Assembly: GCA_958298945.1 (NCBI GenBank)
Contig: OY282606.1
Location: 25,145,740 to 25,209,739, forward strand
Reading direction: 5' to 3'
DNA length: 64,000 nucleotides
From: Atherix ibis
Lineage: Eukaryota; Arthropoda; Insecta; Diptera; Athericidae
Position 1 is the stretch's first letter; each line of letters starts with the position of its first letter. This document shows, piece after piece, positions 10,396 through 22,312 of the stretch. The notes beneath the pieces are model-generated. The model was given only the letters and a program-made list of their open reading frames with translations. It ran no database searches and was not told the origin of the DNA. Position numbers and translations under genes: made by a program.

Positions 10396-12489
10396 TTCGA
10401 AAGTTTTCTTAATTATAATAAAATGAAGAAAAAAATACAAATCAAAATTATACGTATAACATACCTTTTAGTAAATGCAATTAAGCACTAGTAGTAATTC
10501 TGAAATTCTTCAAAAGAAAAACTCTTAAATTACAATTCAAGTAGCTGATTAAGTAGTTTCTACATTTTTCCCTTCTATAGAAATTAAGGGGTTTTTGTTT
10601 CCAGCTAGTCAAGTACAGCTAAAATGTTATTTCAATTTTGCCTGAAGAATATCGACGTTAATTAAATTCCTTGGATATAAGCTAGACTAAATGAGAACTG
10701 AAAATAAAAGTTTTATTCCATAGAAATATGCGGATTATTTCTAATAAATACGAGAATATTCGATATGTTCAAATTAATTTGGAATTGAATTATGAGTAAA
10801 GCTATTAAGAAAAGTTCCTACAAAATTATTAAAGTATTACAGTTTACTTTAAGTTTTGATTAGATATGAAAATATTGATGAAATAATATGGAAAATAGAT
10901 AAAATTGTGCAAAATTTCTTAAAAACCTGACGTTTCGAATAGAAAAAATGAGGATTTTGACAAAAAACCATTTTTTAAAATGATTTCGGATACATTGACA
11001 CTTTGGCTATTTTTGACGCAGCTCATCTCATTGGGTACATTTTTATTACTCGCTTATTATGGGTTTAACAGCAGGCATCAATTGTAGCTGGTTTATTAGG
11101 ATACACCAAGGGCTTTATACAATATATCACCATAAGAAAAATCAAGGAGTGTTAAATAGCATAATGGTGGGGGACCATAAATGAGCCTCGCGTTAAATCA
11201 CGTTGTCGCCAAAAATAAATGCTGCGAAACCAACTATCTTACTCGCACTACATGTTCTTTGAATTTTCAGAAAAAAAAATACTTGATCTTGGTCCGTAAC
11301 GGAAGCTTCGACCTCATTTTGGAAAAAATAAGGTTCTAATGTCAGTCACAATAAACAGTATATTTTTTGAGAATACGATGATGTCTCTAATATCTCTTAA
11401 AGATTTGTCTCACTCCAAAAATAAGAAATTAAAATGGCAAATTTTGACAGACGACAGCGTGAATCTATGTTATGTCCATTATAAAATGGGAAAATGTGAC
11501 AGATGACAATTAATTTGATGATAGAACTTAGATGATAGAAGAATTGGATAGGCCTCTATACAAAAATTCTGTTCAAATTTTGTCGACAATACATTCGTAA
11601 GAACGCATACCCATGGAAAATTACAGAAACGGCGTAAATCAGTGGGGGCCAATTTTAAAGTACAGACATGAACCAAAGTTAAAAAATGAACCACTCTTTA
11701 GAAATGGTAATTTATTATTTATTATGATTTTTAATTTTTTAAAACTAAGTTACTAGATGGAAGGATTGCTAATAAATTCTTTATATTTTTTTATATTAGG
11801 AAGAAAAAATACTATTTTTTATACAATAATTTCTGTCAGTAATCTTTTTATATACTTGTAGTGACTAAATAGTTTAATTAGTTTATTATATGAATTATTC
11901 TAACACAACATGGTGTGCTACCTTACGCAGTGTTATCATTGCTTCACATTTCATTCTAAGAATCTATTACATGCTTCCCAATACACAGCTATTATATGTT
12001 TCAGTCAAAAGTAAAAGTTTAAATTATTTAGTATATTCCTTAATTTCCAAAGAATACTCATTTGCTCGAAAGTAATAATTACCTCGTCCTTTATAACTAA
12101 AATGATAAATAAAAATTAACCTGATTGGAAGAACTTCCTTTTCTATTGGCAATATTTTATTGACATATTTCAGTGCAATAGTTTCTTTGGCAGAATTAAT
12201 ACGATTTTTTTGATCAACTCATGTCTTATACTAGGTCTTATACTAGGTCATGAAGAATTATGTCTTATACTAGGTCAATTTTTAAGTCTTATATTTCGGT
12301 ATAATATTTATTTGAATCTCTCCACTTTAAGATTATTAATAGTTTGCTTGTTAATCGTAGGTGATTCGATAGTATTTTTTTTAAAAAATAGATGGCAAAT
12401 TTTCAGTAAATTCATTTCGATTATTTATGAGTTTTACTAAATTTTTATGTTCAGATTTTATTCCAGTTGTCCATTCCTATAAAGCCATA
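10396..12489. other. AT-rich non-coding stretch
   Basis: No gene supported. Patches of more balanced composition (about 10970-11310 and 11440-11700) may be very old element fragments, but no motif could be recognised. There is a short cttatactaggtc triplication at 12224-12281. Confidence 0.5.
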
Positions 12490-12491
12490 TA

Positions 12492-13162
12492 TTGGGTTGT
12501 CCGAAAAGTAATTTCGATTTTCTTATAGTGAATTAATATTTTATTCAATTAAATATTGTCCAGTCTGGCAAAAAACTGATTCAAGTGATTTTTGACCTCC
12601 TCATTTGAATTAAATGTTTTACCGTTTAAAATTTTTTGTAGAGACCTGCTGTCGCAAATCACAAACGTCAATGCGACAGCAGAAATATTTTGCCGTAAGA
12701 AGATGAGGAACGCATATGTCGAGCTTTGAGATAAAACCTAACCGTTTCAAATTATCATGAACGGTAAAATTCGTTAAATTTAATCTCTCAGTGATCTCAC
12801 GAGTTGTTATTCATCGGTTTGCATCAATTAATGCCTTTATTGTGTCTTCATCAGCTTCAACTGGTCTTCCAGAACGTCTTCGAGAACTTTGAGATCAAAA
12901 TTGCCGGATCGAAATTTTGCAAATCAGTTTTGGCACTGGTACCTCATCTTCTCCATACACATCAGATAATTTTTTTCTTGCTTCAACAGCATTTTTATCT
13001 TTTCTATAGTAAAAAAGTAAAATATGCCGAAAATGCTGTTTTTTACTTTCCATATTTAAAAGGGTATTAACCAAAAACCACTATGCAGAATCAATCGAAT
13101 TTTTTCACAAGCAAGCCTCGCTATATCAGCTGTCAAAATACATATGATTATGCGGCTTAAGT
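12492..13162 (-). mobile_element. mariner, TTGGGTTGTCCGAAAAGTAA family, copy 2, lacking its 5' end
   Basis: The left (3') TIR TTGGGTTGTCCGAAAAGTAA is preceded by TA. The body matches copy 1 (7946-8914), including the minus-strand HTH region and the N-terminal segment, but it has a large deletion in the middle of the transposase. The match ends at GCGGCTTAAGT near 13160, about 75 bp before the 5' TIR would be expected. The next mariner's flanking sequence begins immediately afterwards. Confidence 0.8.
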
Positions 13163-13180
13163 TTGAATTTATCGATATTA

Positions 13181-14421
13181 CCAGGTATTGGAATTAATTC
13201 GTAGCGTTTTACAAAAGATGGCGTTAGCCAACTTTCCATAGTCACACATGCAAAAGTAAATATTCTCCCAGAAGCTACTGACATTTCCAGTATATGACAT
13301 TTTTCCAGTATATGACATTTTGTTATAGTGTAAATAGCACTTGTTACGCAGTGTCAAACATGTCGAAGTTCGTGCCTGAAAAAGTGCCGCGGAAAGTCAT
13401 CGTATTTTAGTGGATGTCTACGGCGAACATGCTGAACATGCTCTTGCTGAGCAAACTTGCAGAACGTGATTTGCGCGGTTTAAAATGGAAATTTTGATTT
13501 GGAAGACATGGACAGCCGAAAAAGTTCGAAGATGAAGATTTGGTGACGTTGCTCGATGAATACCCGTGCCAAACACTCCGGGAGTTATCCACATCGCTTG
13601 GAGTCGACTTTTAGATGGTCGGAAAACGCCTAAAAGCCATAGGAATGGTACAAAAACAGGGAACGTGGGTTCCATATGAGTTGAAGCCAAGAGACGTCGA
13701 ACGGGGTTTAGTCACGTGTGAGATTCTTCTCCAACGGCAGGCAAGGAAGGGATTTCTGCATCGAATCGTCACTGGTGACGAGAAGTGAGTACTCTACGAC
13801 AATCCCAAACGCAGAAAATCGTGGGGCTTGCCCGGTCATGAATCGACATCGTCCCCCAGGTCGAATATTCATGGAAAGAAGATCTTACTGTGTATTTGGT
13901 GGGATCAGCTGGGTGTTATTTATTATGAGCTCCTCCAACAGAGTGAAACCATCACCGGGGACGTATACAGACGACAATTGATGCGTTTGAATAGAGCATT
14001 ACAAGAAAAGTGGCCGCAATATAAAGATCGACACGACAAAGTAATTTTGCTCCACGACAATGCAAGACCCCATGTTGCGAGAGTCGTGAAAACTTATTTA
14101 AATACGCTGAAATGGGAAGTTCTGCCTCACCCACCATATTCACCAGATATTGCCCCATCTGATTATCATTTGTTTCGATCCATGGCGCATGGCTTGTCAG
14201 AGCAGCACTTCGATAACTACGAAATGATCAAAAATTGGATCGATTCTTTCATCGAATCTAAAGAAGAATTTTTTTGACGCGGTATCCGAGCATCACTGCA
14301 AAGATGGCAAAAAGTAGTGGATAACGAAGGACAATACTTTGAATAACGCTTCTGTAATGATACTGTCATAATAAACCACGAAACTTTGCAAAAAATGCTA
14401 CGAATTAATTACAACACCTGA
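13181..14421 (+). mobile_element. mariner, CAGGTATTGG family, nearly full length
   Basis: The imperfect TIRs begin CCAGGTATTGGAATTAATTC at the left and end in the inverse of TCAGGTGTTGTAATTAATTC at the right, with TA at 13179-13180 and 14422-14423. The 19-bp left flank (tttgaatttatcgatatta) reappears at 14451-14469, followed by atttcttacaaagattt, which is also the right flank. The window therefore holds an apparent empty-site duplicate that confirms a TA duplication on insertion. The 1.24-kb length is normal for mariner. Confidence 0.9.
13360..14346 (+). pseudogene. mariner transposase, broken, all three catalytic Asp retained
   Basis: From MSKFVPEKVP the reading crosses a paired-type HTH pair (second HTH around 13530-13640, PCQTLRELSTSLGVD) and WVPYELKPRDVER. 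It then reaches VTGDEK (first catalytic D, about 13785). IWWDQLGVIYYELLQQ and LLHDNARPHVARVVK (second D, about 14057) follow, then PHPPYSPDIAPSDYHLF (third D, D,D34D spacing). It ends in WQKVVDNEGQYFE and TAA. Lesions include an in-frame stop just after DEK, an early stop in the N-terminal part and two frameshifts, one near 13830. About 149 C-terminal codons (13828-14277) remain open. The product would act in the nucleus as a dimeric cut-and-paste transposase if intact. Confidence 0.85.
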
Positions 14422-14423
14422 TA

Positions 14424-14995
14424 ATTTCTTACAAAGATTTAAGAAATAATTTGAATTTATCGATATTAATTTCTTACAAAGATTTTACTGTACATAAGAT
14501 AATTATAAATATTCACAACGAAGGCATTATTTATTTTCCTCCATTCATTAGCCAGCCATTAATATATACGTTGACTAAACTGTGCTTACGTTCTTAGGAA
14601 TAGTATTTGTTTATAATCACATTCTCTAGCACCATACACACACTTTACGAACGCCGGCACTGAACTATTTCCTGATCAAAATTGAACTGTCAAAATCATA
14701 TTTGCTTACATTTATTCAACCACGAACTTTTCACTTTTAAAAAATTTTTTTGACTGAACAAATCATTAAAAATCATTTGAAAATATCACAAACAAAATTT
14801 TTGTTAATCATTAAAAATGAAGATGTCAACTTACCGAAAGAAAGAAATTCCCGTCGAATGACCAAGAACCCTTCATAAAACACTTTATTTTCTTAAATAA
14901 AAACTTTCTATTAAATGTTATCAATAATAAATCTATTTATGTAAACAGTTACTTTTTTTGTAAATTCTTTAAAAAAAAAAGAAGAAACAAACAGT
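14424..14995. other. AT-rich gap with mariner empty-site duplicate
   Basis: The segment 14451-14487 duplicates the flanks of the preceding mariner without the insert. The rest shows no gene. Confidence 0.6.
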
Positions 14996-14999
14996 TTCA

Positions 15000-15860
15000 C
15001 TTGCACTTTCCGATAAGTGTCAAAATAACAAATTGAAAAACAACAAAAATATGCAAGCATTTCGGTATGCTACCGCTTTCATGGAGAATGGCGTATTTTA
15101 AAACTCTTCGAAAGTCTAAAAAATTGATGCGCTTGATATTTAATTGATATTTACGAAATAAATAATAAACCTAAGATACAATTATATTTAATTATAGAAG
15201 ATTGGAAAAAATAAATAATTGTTGCCGTCTGTACAATATTTTTGTTTAGAATAAGTGAGCTAAAATGAATATTAGCATCATAAATATTCATTTTAGCACA
15301 CTTATTCTAATTCAATAAATTTCTATTACGAAAACTAGATGTCAGTGGATTAAAAAATCTACACAAAAGTATGCAAGCATTACGATTTTTCCCCGCTTGT
15401 GAGATAAATTTTTTAGCTGGGCATTTTTGACTTTGACTCACGTCCCGTGTCACGTGTGATCTGGCAAAAATAAAAATATGAACAACCAAACAGTAAAAAA
15501 GTCACGTGTTATTTGTTCGCTTTTTAGTTCTGCTAATTTGAACACATTTTTTTTCATTAATTGCTTTTATAAAAAATAGCAAATTAAATAGTTTCCTTCA
15601 TCTAACATTATTGAAATCACCTGAAATTATTATGAATTTTTCCTTAGTATTTTTGTTTCCAATTAATGAATAAAAATGAATATAAATTATGCTTTTGCAA
15701 TTTAATAAATTTCTATTACGAAAACTATATGTCAGTGCGTATCATGCCTACATAAAAAAATCTACACAAATATATGCAAGCAGTGCTATTTCTCGCCGTT
15801 TCTGCAATAATTAAGCCAGAAAATTGCGTATTTTCTTTAATCTAAGAGCTAACCTAATCG
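15000..15860 (-). repeat. CACGTG-bearing repeat, about 3 tandem copies
   Basis: Two clear copies share aataaatttctattacgaaa and tctacacaaa.tatgcaagca at about 15311-15380 and 15703-15780, a spacing of about 390 bp. A poorer third copy lies near 15045-15090. The main copy contains cacgtcccgtgtcacgtgtg (about 15441-15460). Read on the minus strand, it is the same sequence as the spacer in the array at 51.3-52.5 kb. No open frame or diagnostic termini are seen, so the class is unknown (short non-autonomous element or satellite). Confidence 0.65.
15246..15310. repeat. near-perfect 28-bp stem hairpin
   Basis: TTAGAATAAGTG-A-GCTAAAATGAATATT is followed by a 9-base spacer and then its inverse with one mismatch. 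The hairpin abuts the CACGTG-bearing repeat. It could be the end of a small inverted-repeat element or a cruciform-forming palindrome. Confidence 0.85.
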
Positions 15861-16749
15861 AAAGTTCTATCATTTTGTAATAAAATATGAACGATAAATA
15901 TTCGGAGCCCATTTTTTATTTGAGAAAAAATCATTAAAATCTTATCGGAACTCATAAAAAAAATCCCTTAAACCTGAATATTTTCGTTAAAAAATTAAAA
16001 AAAAATTGTCTTTACGTGAATTTCCCATGAAATTGTGTCATCTGACATTCAAAGTAAACTCTTTAACTTTCAAATATAATTAAAAGATATTTTTAGAATA
16101 GAACCCGTAACATTATTGTATAGGGTGAAAAGTAATGAGTGTCTTCGACTAACGTTAACTATACTATCCACGATCATGAGTGTCGTGGGAGGAAATTGTG
16201 AAGCCGTCTTTATTATTCAAACATTTTGATATGAAATTTCGAATTTTTTTTGTTTTTTTTTTTTATAGAGAGAATTCTCAAAGAGAAGTTGATTTTTGAT
16301 ATTAGGTTAAAAATAATTAAATAATAAATTATCTTTTTTCTTGAATATCTTTTTCTTCGACTACGTGTGTTTTTGCAGATTTTATGCTTCATCAAGTTTT
16401 ATATAATATGTTATCAATGCCTTCCTTCATTTTGTAGTTAAAAAAAAATTATAAATTTCAGAAGATAATCTTTAAGGCTTCAATAAGTCTTAATGTTAGA
16501 AGTACTTTAAATATACTTGAAATTTTCACTATTTAACAATATTTTCAGTAAACCAAATAATATTAAAATATAAACAGAATGTTGTTTAGCTAGTTTCACA
16601 ACTTTAAATTGGGTCTAACTCTATCAGTTGATATTTGATAGTTTTAAAAGAAGATGTAATAAAATTTTTATGTTGTAATTATTGTAAAAATATTCGTCAT
16701 AAAATTATATCGAAAATTGGGTTAGAATAACGTGACTGCAAATAGTACG
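15861..16749. other. AT-rich gap
   Basis: No gene or repeat recognised. Confidence 0.5.
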
Positions 16750-16751
16750 TA

Positions 16752-17644
16752 CGAGGTCTGTTCAAAAAGTATCGCGAAGATTGTATTTTTTCAAAAAATA
16801 TTTAATTATTCATGAATATCTATTTTGTTCCCTTCAAAGTAATCCTCACTAGATATTATACACTTGTGCCAACATTTTTTCCAATCCTCGAAGCACTTCA
16901 AAAAATCATTTTTGGTGATCTTGTTCAGTTCCTCCTTCGATGCCGTCTTTATCTCCTCAATCGTATCGTAACGTCGTCTTTTCATGGGGCTCTTTAGTTT
17001 CGGGAATAAGAAAAAATCACAGGGGGCCAGATCTGGGCAATACGGTGGCTGCGGCATTATTTGGGTGTTGTTTTTGGCCAAAAATTCCCACACTAGCAAC
17101 GATGCGTGAGCAGGGGCGTTATCATGGTGGAAAAGTCAATTTTTGTTCTTCCCCAAATCCGGACGTTTCTGACGGATTGCTTCGCGCAACTTGCGCATAA
17201 CTTGCAGGTAATATTCCTTATTGACTGTTCTACCCTGTGGAAAGAACTCATGATGCACCACGCCCCTGCAATCGAAGAAAACTGTAAGCAAAACTTACAC
17301 TCGGGCGTCCGGCACGCTGTTCGTCGTTCATATCTTCTCGGCCCTCTGAGAACATTTTGTACCACCGATAAACGTTGCTTCGGTCCAAGGTAGCTTCACC
17401 ATATTTGGAAGGCGTCAGCGCAATTAATCTTTGATCCATTTTTTGGAATGGGCAAAAATCGAAGACGAGCCAAAACACGTGCAAGCAAAGCAGCTGTCAA
17501 AAATTAACTGAACACTCAAAATGGCCAAACTTGTGGGTATAAGTGAGAGACATGAGTACCAACATAACGCCACAAAAAATTGAAAATCAAATATACTTAA
17601 CCCGCGAAAATTCAAAATTCGCGATTCTTTTTGAATAGACCTCG
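16752..17644 (-). mobile_element. mariner, CGAGGTCTGTTC family, internally deleted
   Basis: Both TIRs are present (CGAGGTCTGTTCAAAAAGTA at the left, TTTTTGAATAGACCTCG at the right), with TA on each side. Length is 893 bp against 1297 bp for the full copy at 46981. The missing part is the middle of the transposase, removed where AGRP (HTH linker, about 17305) joins the VLLTVFFDCRG region. The 3' half is better preserved than in the other deleted copies. Confidence 0.9.
16806..17439 (-). pseudogene. mariner transposase with central deletion
   Basis: The minus-strand start MDQRLIALTPSKYGEATL leads through the first HTH (RSNVYRWYKMFSEGREDMND) to AGRP, where a deletion of about 130 codons removes the second HTH and the first catalytic aspartate. 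The sequence resumes at the DCRGVVHHEF strand. After a frame change it runs through DNAPAHASLLV (second D) and AKNNTQIMPQPPYCPDLAPC, where DFFLFPKLK carries the third D. It ends at WHKC...EGNKIDIHE and TAA. DNA-binding and catalytic parts cannot be made together, so it is inactive. Confidence 0.85.
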
Positions 17645-17646
17645 TA

Positions 17647-18215
17647 TAGTGGATTGCTGGCTTTATTGGATCAATGCTCAACTGATAATATTGCTGCGGT
17701 CCGTGGAAATTTAGCTGAATACCGGGGCAACTCCAATAGGGATTCCACAGAAGAGTTGAACCTTTATTTGAAACCGTTATGTGTAATAAAAATTTGTATT
17801 TGTAGCCTCAAAAATATCAGGTGACGATACAGAAACTTTATGCCTGAAATCATATACACTAGCTGCAATGTTTTAGAGCTCCGTAGATAAGACCCTGATT
17901 TTAACATGAAATTTATAATGAGGGACGAGTTGCATTTTTATTTTGGCGGCTTCGGCCGTTGCTGGGGATATGAAAATCCAGGTCTTCATGCCGTCCGATA
18001 GTGTTTGTGTGGTGTAGTTTTTGGGCTGAAGGTCGTTGGCGCGTATTTATTTGAGGATGCTGCTGAAAATGCTCTGAGGATCTATACAGAACTCGTTCAT
18101 TTTTAAATCAGGCCAATTTGGGGTTACAAAAAATGTGGTTTCAATAGAACATTGCCACATTAAATTCTATCCGCACAACAGTGAAAATTCTGCGACTTTA
18201 AAAAAACTTTGAACC
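17647..18215 (+). pseudogene. DUF4817-type IS630/Tc1/mariner transposase, decayed
   Basis: Forward-strand motifs appear in the order known for this family. First is an HTH stretch (STDNIAAVRGNLAEYRGNS...STEELNL, about 17670-17765), then KYQVTIQKLYA after a frame change (PYKVQLTQEL in relatives). DPDFNMKFIMRDELHFYFGG carries the SDEAHF-type first acidic residue (about 17892-17950). WGYENPG and then CGVVFGLKVVGAYLFEDAAENA (about 18010-18075) follow. Downstream GYKKCGF...LPH is a very poor trace of the QQDGATCH block. Multiple stops and frameshifts make it a relic. It starts directly at the right end of the mariner at 16752-17644, which may have inserted into it. Confidence 0.75.
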
Positions 18216-19105
18216 TAATCAATTAAATTTACCCAGAAAAATGTGAAAACGTGTTAAAAAATTTAATGGAAGGAGGGGGGGGGGGAGGGGGAGTCATTTT
18301 ACCGATATTATTTCCTAAGCCTTAATAACCGATTTTGGTCAACTTAATGACTGTTGTTATTTTAATCTTAGATTATCTAAAGAAAAAGTTGTAAACTAAT
18401 CTTAAGAGCACCCTTATATATAGAAAATTTCATTAATACCCAAGCGTTTTTGAATTAAAAATTTACTTCCAGAAAAAAAAAATGGCAAACAATTAAAACT
18501 TTATTGAAATTTTAACTAGAAACAATTTTAGCTTACTTAATTCAGTATTACCAAAAGTTAAAGTCGATTGGGAATAAATGCTTTAAAATAGCCATTTTTA
18601 AGTACATGTTGATAACCATTTTCGAAAGAAGGTAATTTTAGTTGACAGATTTTTCGAACTCATTAATTTTATCCTACAATAGTTGTTTATTTGTTAGGAA
18701 AAGTTTTTAAATTTTAAATTATTGTTGTACAATTTATTGAGTGCAAAAATTGATTGAAATTAACTATTTAAGTTGATAGATTTAATGATGAATACTTTTA
18801 ATGGAAAATATTTTGTGATATTTTTTTGTTTAGTTTAAAAATAAATAAAAAAAAATTCCAACTTGATTTGTGACTTTTTTTTTCTTTTCATAATTTTTAA
18901 ATTAACAATGTAAGTTGTTATGATTTACAATTTATACTTTGGAAAGTAAAATTAAATAAAATGTATTTAAAATACAGAATTTGATAAACTTTTTATTTTT
19001 TTTTATAGTTATTGTACCTTGCCATTACAAATTAAATATAATTTTATTTAAATAGCTACCATAAAATTGCTTGTAGAACTCGATCTTTTTAAGGATATTT
19101 TTGCA
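18216..19105. other. AT-rich gap with G-run
   Basis: No gene. A run of more than 15 G interrupted by single A (18271-18292) stands out in otherwise AT-rich DNA and could form a quadruplex. Confidence 0.5.
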
Positions 19106-19109
19106 CATT

Positions 19110-19400
19110 TCAGACTGTAATTCAACACTCAATTGACAGATGTTAGTTTTTAAAATTTCTAAAGTTTAAAAATTGTCTGAGTAAATACGATTTTTCACAT
19201 CAAATTATAAAATTTCGGTCAATAAAACTAAAACTGATCATATTGTGTGGCTATTTAGCATAATTTCGTTAAGATCACATATAGTTCAGATTAAAATTTT
19301 AAAGTTTAGGCCTAAAAAAAGTCGGTTATTATGCAGACAAAGTGATTAGAATTGACCGTAATTGAAATACGGGGTTAATAATATTTTCAGACCAAAAGGT
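19110..19400 (-). pseudogene. DUF4817-type transposase fragment, very decayed
   Basis: On the minus strand ISITVNSNHFVCIITDFF (about 19300-19370) matches the VTVNGERYRAMITDFF block. The layout then parallels that at 3660-3840 (catatagttcagattaaaat; atattgtgtggct). Only positional similarity remains. Confidence 0.55.
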
Positions 19401-21640
19401 ATCTTTTTAGTTATTTATGAGTATTTAGATCCTTGCATATAGCAATGTTGGTTGTATATCTGTTCAGCGAGGATTGAGAAATGAGCCTCTTCGCTGAAGA
19501 AAATCTGTTTGAAAAATCAATATCAAAAATTTGTTGTTAAAGCAATAAATCGCAATTTAATAAAGCTTTTTGTATACATGTTATTAAATGCCAAATTTAT
19601 ATGTAATTAAATATATTTTAAAATAACATCTGTAATAGATAATTGTTTTATTATAGAGATACTTTTTCCGAACTTTAAAATGAATAATCCGTTACAATCA
19701 AGCGTTCGTTCATTTTTTTAAAATAGAAAATAATATTAATTTTCGAAACGCATTTTATTTCATTGAGACAACATATTTTTGCATATTTATAAAAAGTAAA
19801 AGGACTTTTACAGCTTAGCATAAGAGAAAATGTGATCTTTTTTTTGTTTCCTGTATATTATTTACTTTTATTTTGATTGTTGATTCAAATGAAAAGTTTA
19901 TTCTCTAAAGATATAAATTTATAAATAACCAAATTTATATTAAAATCGAAATTTATTATTCTCTTGTTCGAAGGAAAATCGCTCAACAATAAAATTTGAA
20001 GTTTAGATATACGAAAGTTTTCGAAATTTTATCTTTTAAGTCTTAAGTGCATTGTTATTCAAACAAAATTGTCCCAAATTTGTGAAAAGTTTTTTAACTA
20101 TAAAATTTTTAATATTTATTAATTTTAGTATCATTAAATTGAGCCATAAAATTTTAATGTATTGGTAACTTTTAATTTTTCTATAAAAACATTTCGAATT
20201 TTTAATGCCTAAAATTCAACCAAACTTTTTAAAAGTTTTATCATTTTTTTTTCTTTTTATTAGCGGAAAAAATATTACAATTTATTTTTCCGTATATTTT
20301 TATTGATTTTATTTTGCGCATGCATTAAAGAAATTCTAATTCAATTAAATTTTTATACTATGTGCTTATGTAGTTGAACGACGTCGGGATGTCTGGTCAA
20401 AAATTCAATAGTAATGGTGTCTGTAAAGTAGAATCGAAGTAGTATTTTGGGGAGAGATAATCACGTGTTAGGACTAAACAGGCTACACGCGACTAACCAG
20501 AATGTTTGTCCTAAATTTCCCTTAGACACTTTTTTTTTTTTTTAAATTTCTTTTTATTATTTTGTTTTATAATACAAATATTCAATAAAAAATACCAACT
20601 GCCCCCTTCTCCCCCCTGCCCTTGAACTATTAAAAATAAAGTTTCGTTCTGCTGGAAAAAAGGTTTTCATTTAAACTTCTATAGAGTAAATCTTATCCAA
20701 AGCTTATCGAATTTTTATTTAATGAATAAATGCCTGCGTATTTTTAAAAAAATTAAAATATTTTTATCATTTGAAGGATTTTTTTTTATTTGTTATTAAA
20801 AAAAACCCAAAAAACGAAGTACAATTTGGATTTTAATAAATAAGAGAAATATATTGTAATAATGGAAATAATCTTTTTCAAGTAAATGTCGGACGCTTGA
20901 ACAACTCATAAATAGCTTTTATATTGATCAGAAAATAAATTAAACGTAAAAAATTGCGTTTAATTTAAAAAAAAAAACACCATAACTACTTTTTTATCCG
21001 AATTTAATGCGTAAGGCTTTAAAGTTCCAAGAGAAAAAGTTTGGCAACCCAGATAAGTTCTAGGCTGGTCACGACTAGTATGCGAACAGAGTGATTTGTG
21101 ACTTAGCGGTTAGCTTAAGGGGTACCATGCTCATTAGCTTAGCCCAGACTTGCATATGCCGACCACATTGATATTTTAGAGAGACTTTCATCGAAATTGA
21201 GCCGGTGGCAAAAAATTTAGGGGTTGTATGTTAATGGCACGTTCGGTGGCCTATATATCTTTTACTATATTTCTTTTCTTACCGTTTGATGATACGTATT
21301 GGCCATACTCTTGCCCCCCTCTCATGAAGAGGGAATCGGTTATTGGTCTTTCAAAAATTCCTTCCATTACCAGTAGAATGAGAAACTAGCTATTCATTAT
21401 GATATGCCGCAACCCTTACTATGGGTCCAACACGCTTGGGGCTCTCTGATCCCATTGTACCAATTCATTCTCCCCGGTAGAACTGAGCAACTTGCAATTA
21501 CTAGCAATAAGATAGGTGGGCTTAGCCTTCCGAAGAGTACTATGATAATAGCCACAGTATTTCCTACTACATTCAAATGTTCGTATATGGATTACATATA
21601 AATCTGTCTATAACTGTTGATCCTTCTTAGCCACAGTCTA
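19401..21640. other. AT-rich stretch without recognisable gene
   Basis: From 19.4 to 20.35 kb it is simple AT-rich DNA. From about 20.37 to 20.52 and from about 21.05 to 21.64 kb composition is more balanced, suggesting old element fragments. No protein motif could be read. A poly-T tract (20528-20544) follows the first patch. Confidence 0.5.
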
Positions 21641-21799
21641 TCATTGGAATATAAAATCCCAGTTTAGGAGATTCCTTGATTAAGCCTAGACCGGACTTCC
21701 TGCTATAACGCCATTTACGATGATGATCCGATGATATAATACAACTACAAAAATATATTTAAGACAACTACGCTCCACATGATGATATATTGTAGAAGA

Positions 21800-22310
21800 C
21801 AAATTCCATACTAACAAAATTATCGCAAAAACTAATGTTCCCCAGTCCCTATGAGTCATCCTCCTAGAAAATTTAAGCCCTCGGAAATTAAATAAACTAT
21901 TCTGCGCCTTCCTAATAAAAAAACGTCTGCTTATGATCTAATAACAGCTCCTATTCCGAAGCAAATTTCTCGAAAAGCTTTAGTTTTAATTAAATACATT
22001 TTTAATAGTATCCTGTGTACAACCTATTTTCAATTACTCTAGAAATTTTCTGTCATTAAAATAATTTCTAAACCAATTAAACCCATCGACTCTCCTTCCT
22101 CCTATAGATCTACGAGTAGTTCCGTGTCTACAGTTCACCAATAAATGCTGGTGTTCCTCAAGGTTATGTTTTATCTCCAATTCTTTTTCTTATTTATGAA
22201 CTTTGAGTCTAATCAATTCTTCATATTCATTTCTCGATTCACATTCTTGCTTTTAGATCGTATAAATGGAACGGCAACGTATGTTATGGTAAACTTATTT
22301 ATCTCCAACA
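21800..22310 (+). pseudogene. jockey-like LINE reverse transcriptase fragment
   Basis: Forward-strand residues follow the jockey RT order. RLPNKKTSAYDLITAPIPKQ (about 21905-21965) corresponds to LKNKKSPGYDLIT. LVLIKYIFNSIL and TTYF follow, then KIISKPIKPIDSPSSYRSTS (about 22055-22110), and NAGVPQGYVLSPILFLIYEL (about 22145-22205), the RT motif before YADD. Several frame changes and stops are present. It is cut at the right by the mariner at 22313, so the catalytic YADD region is not seen. Confidence 0.75.
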
Positions 22311-22312
22311 TA

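Noticed and set aside
21050..21640. Balanced patch resembling a SINE or LINE UTR
   Set aside because: No promoter boxes, termini or coding motif could be identified. Left unassigned.
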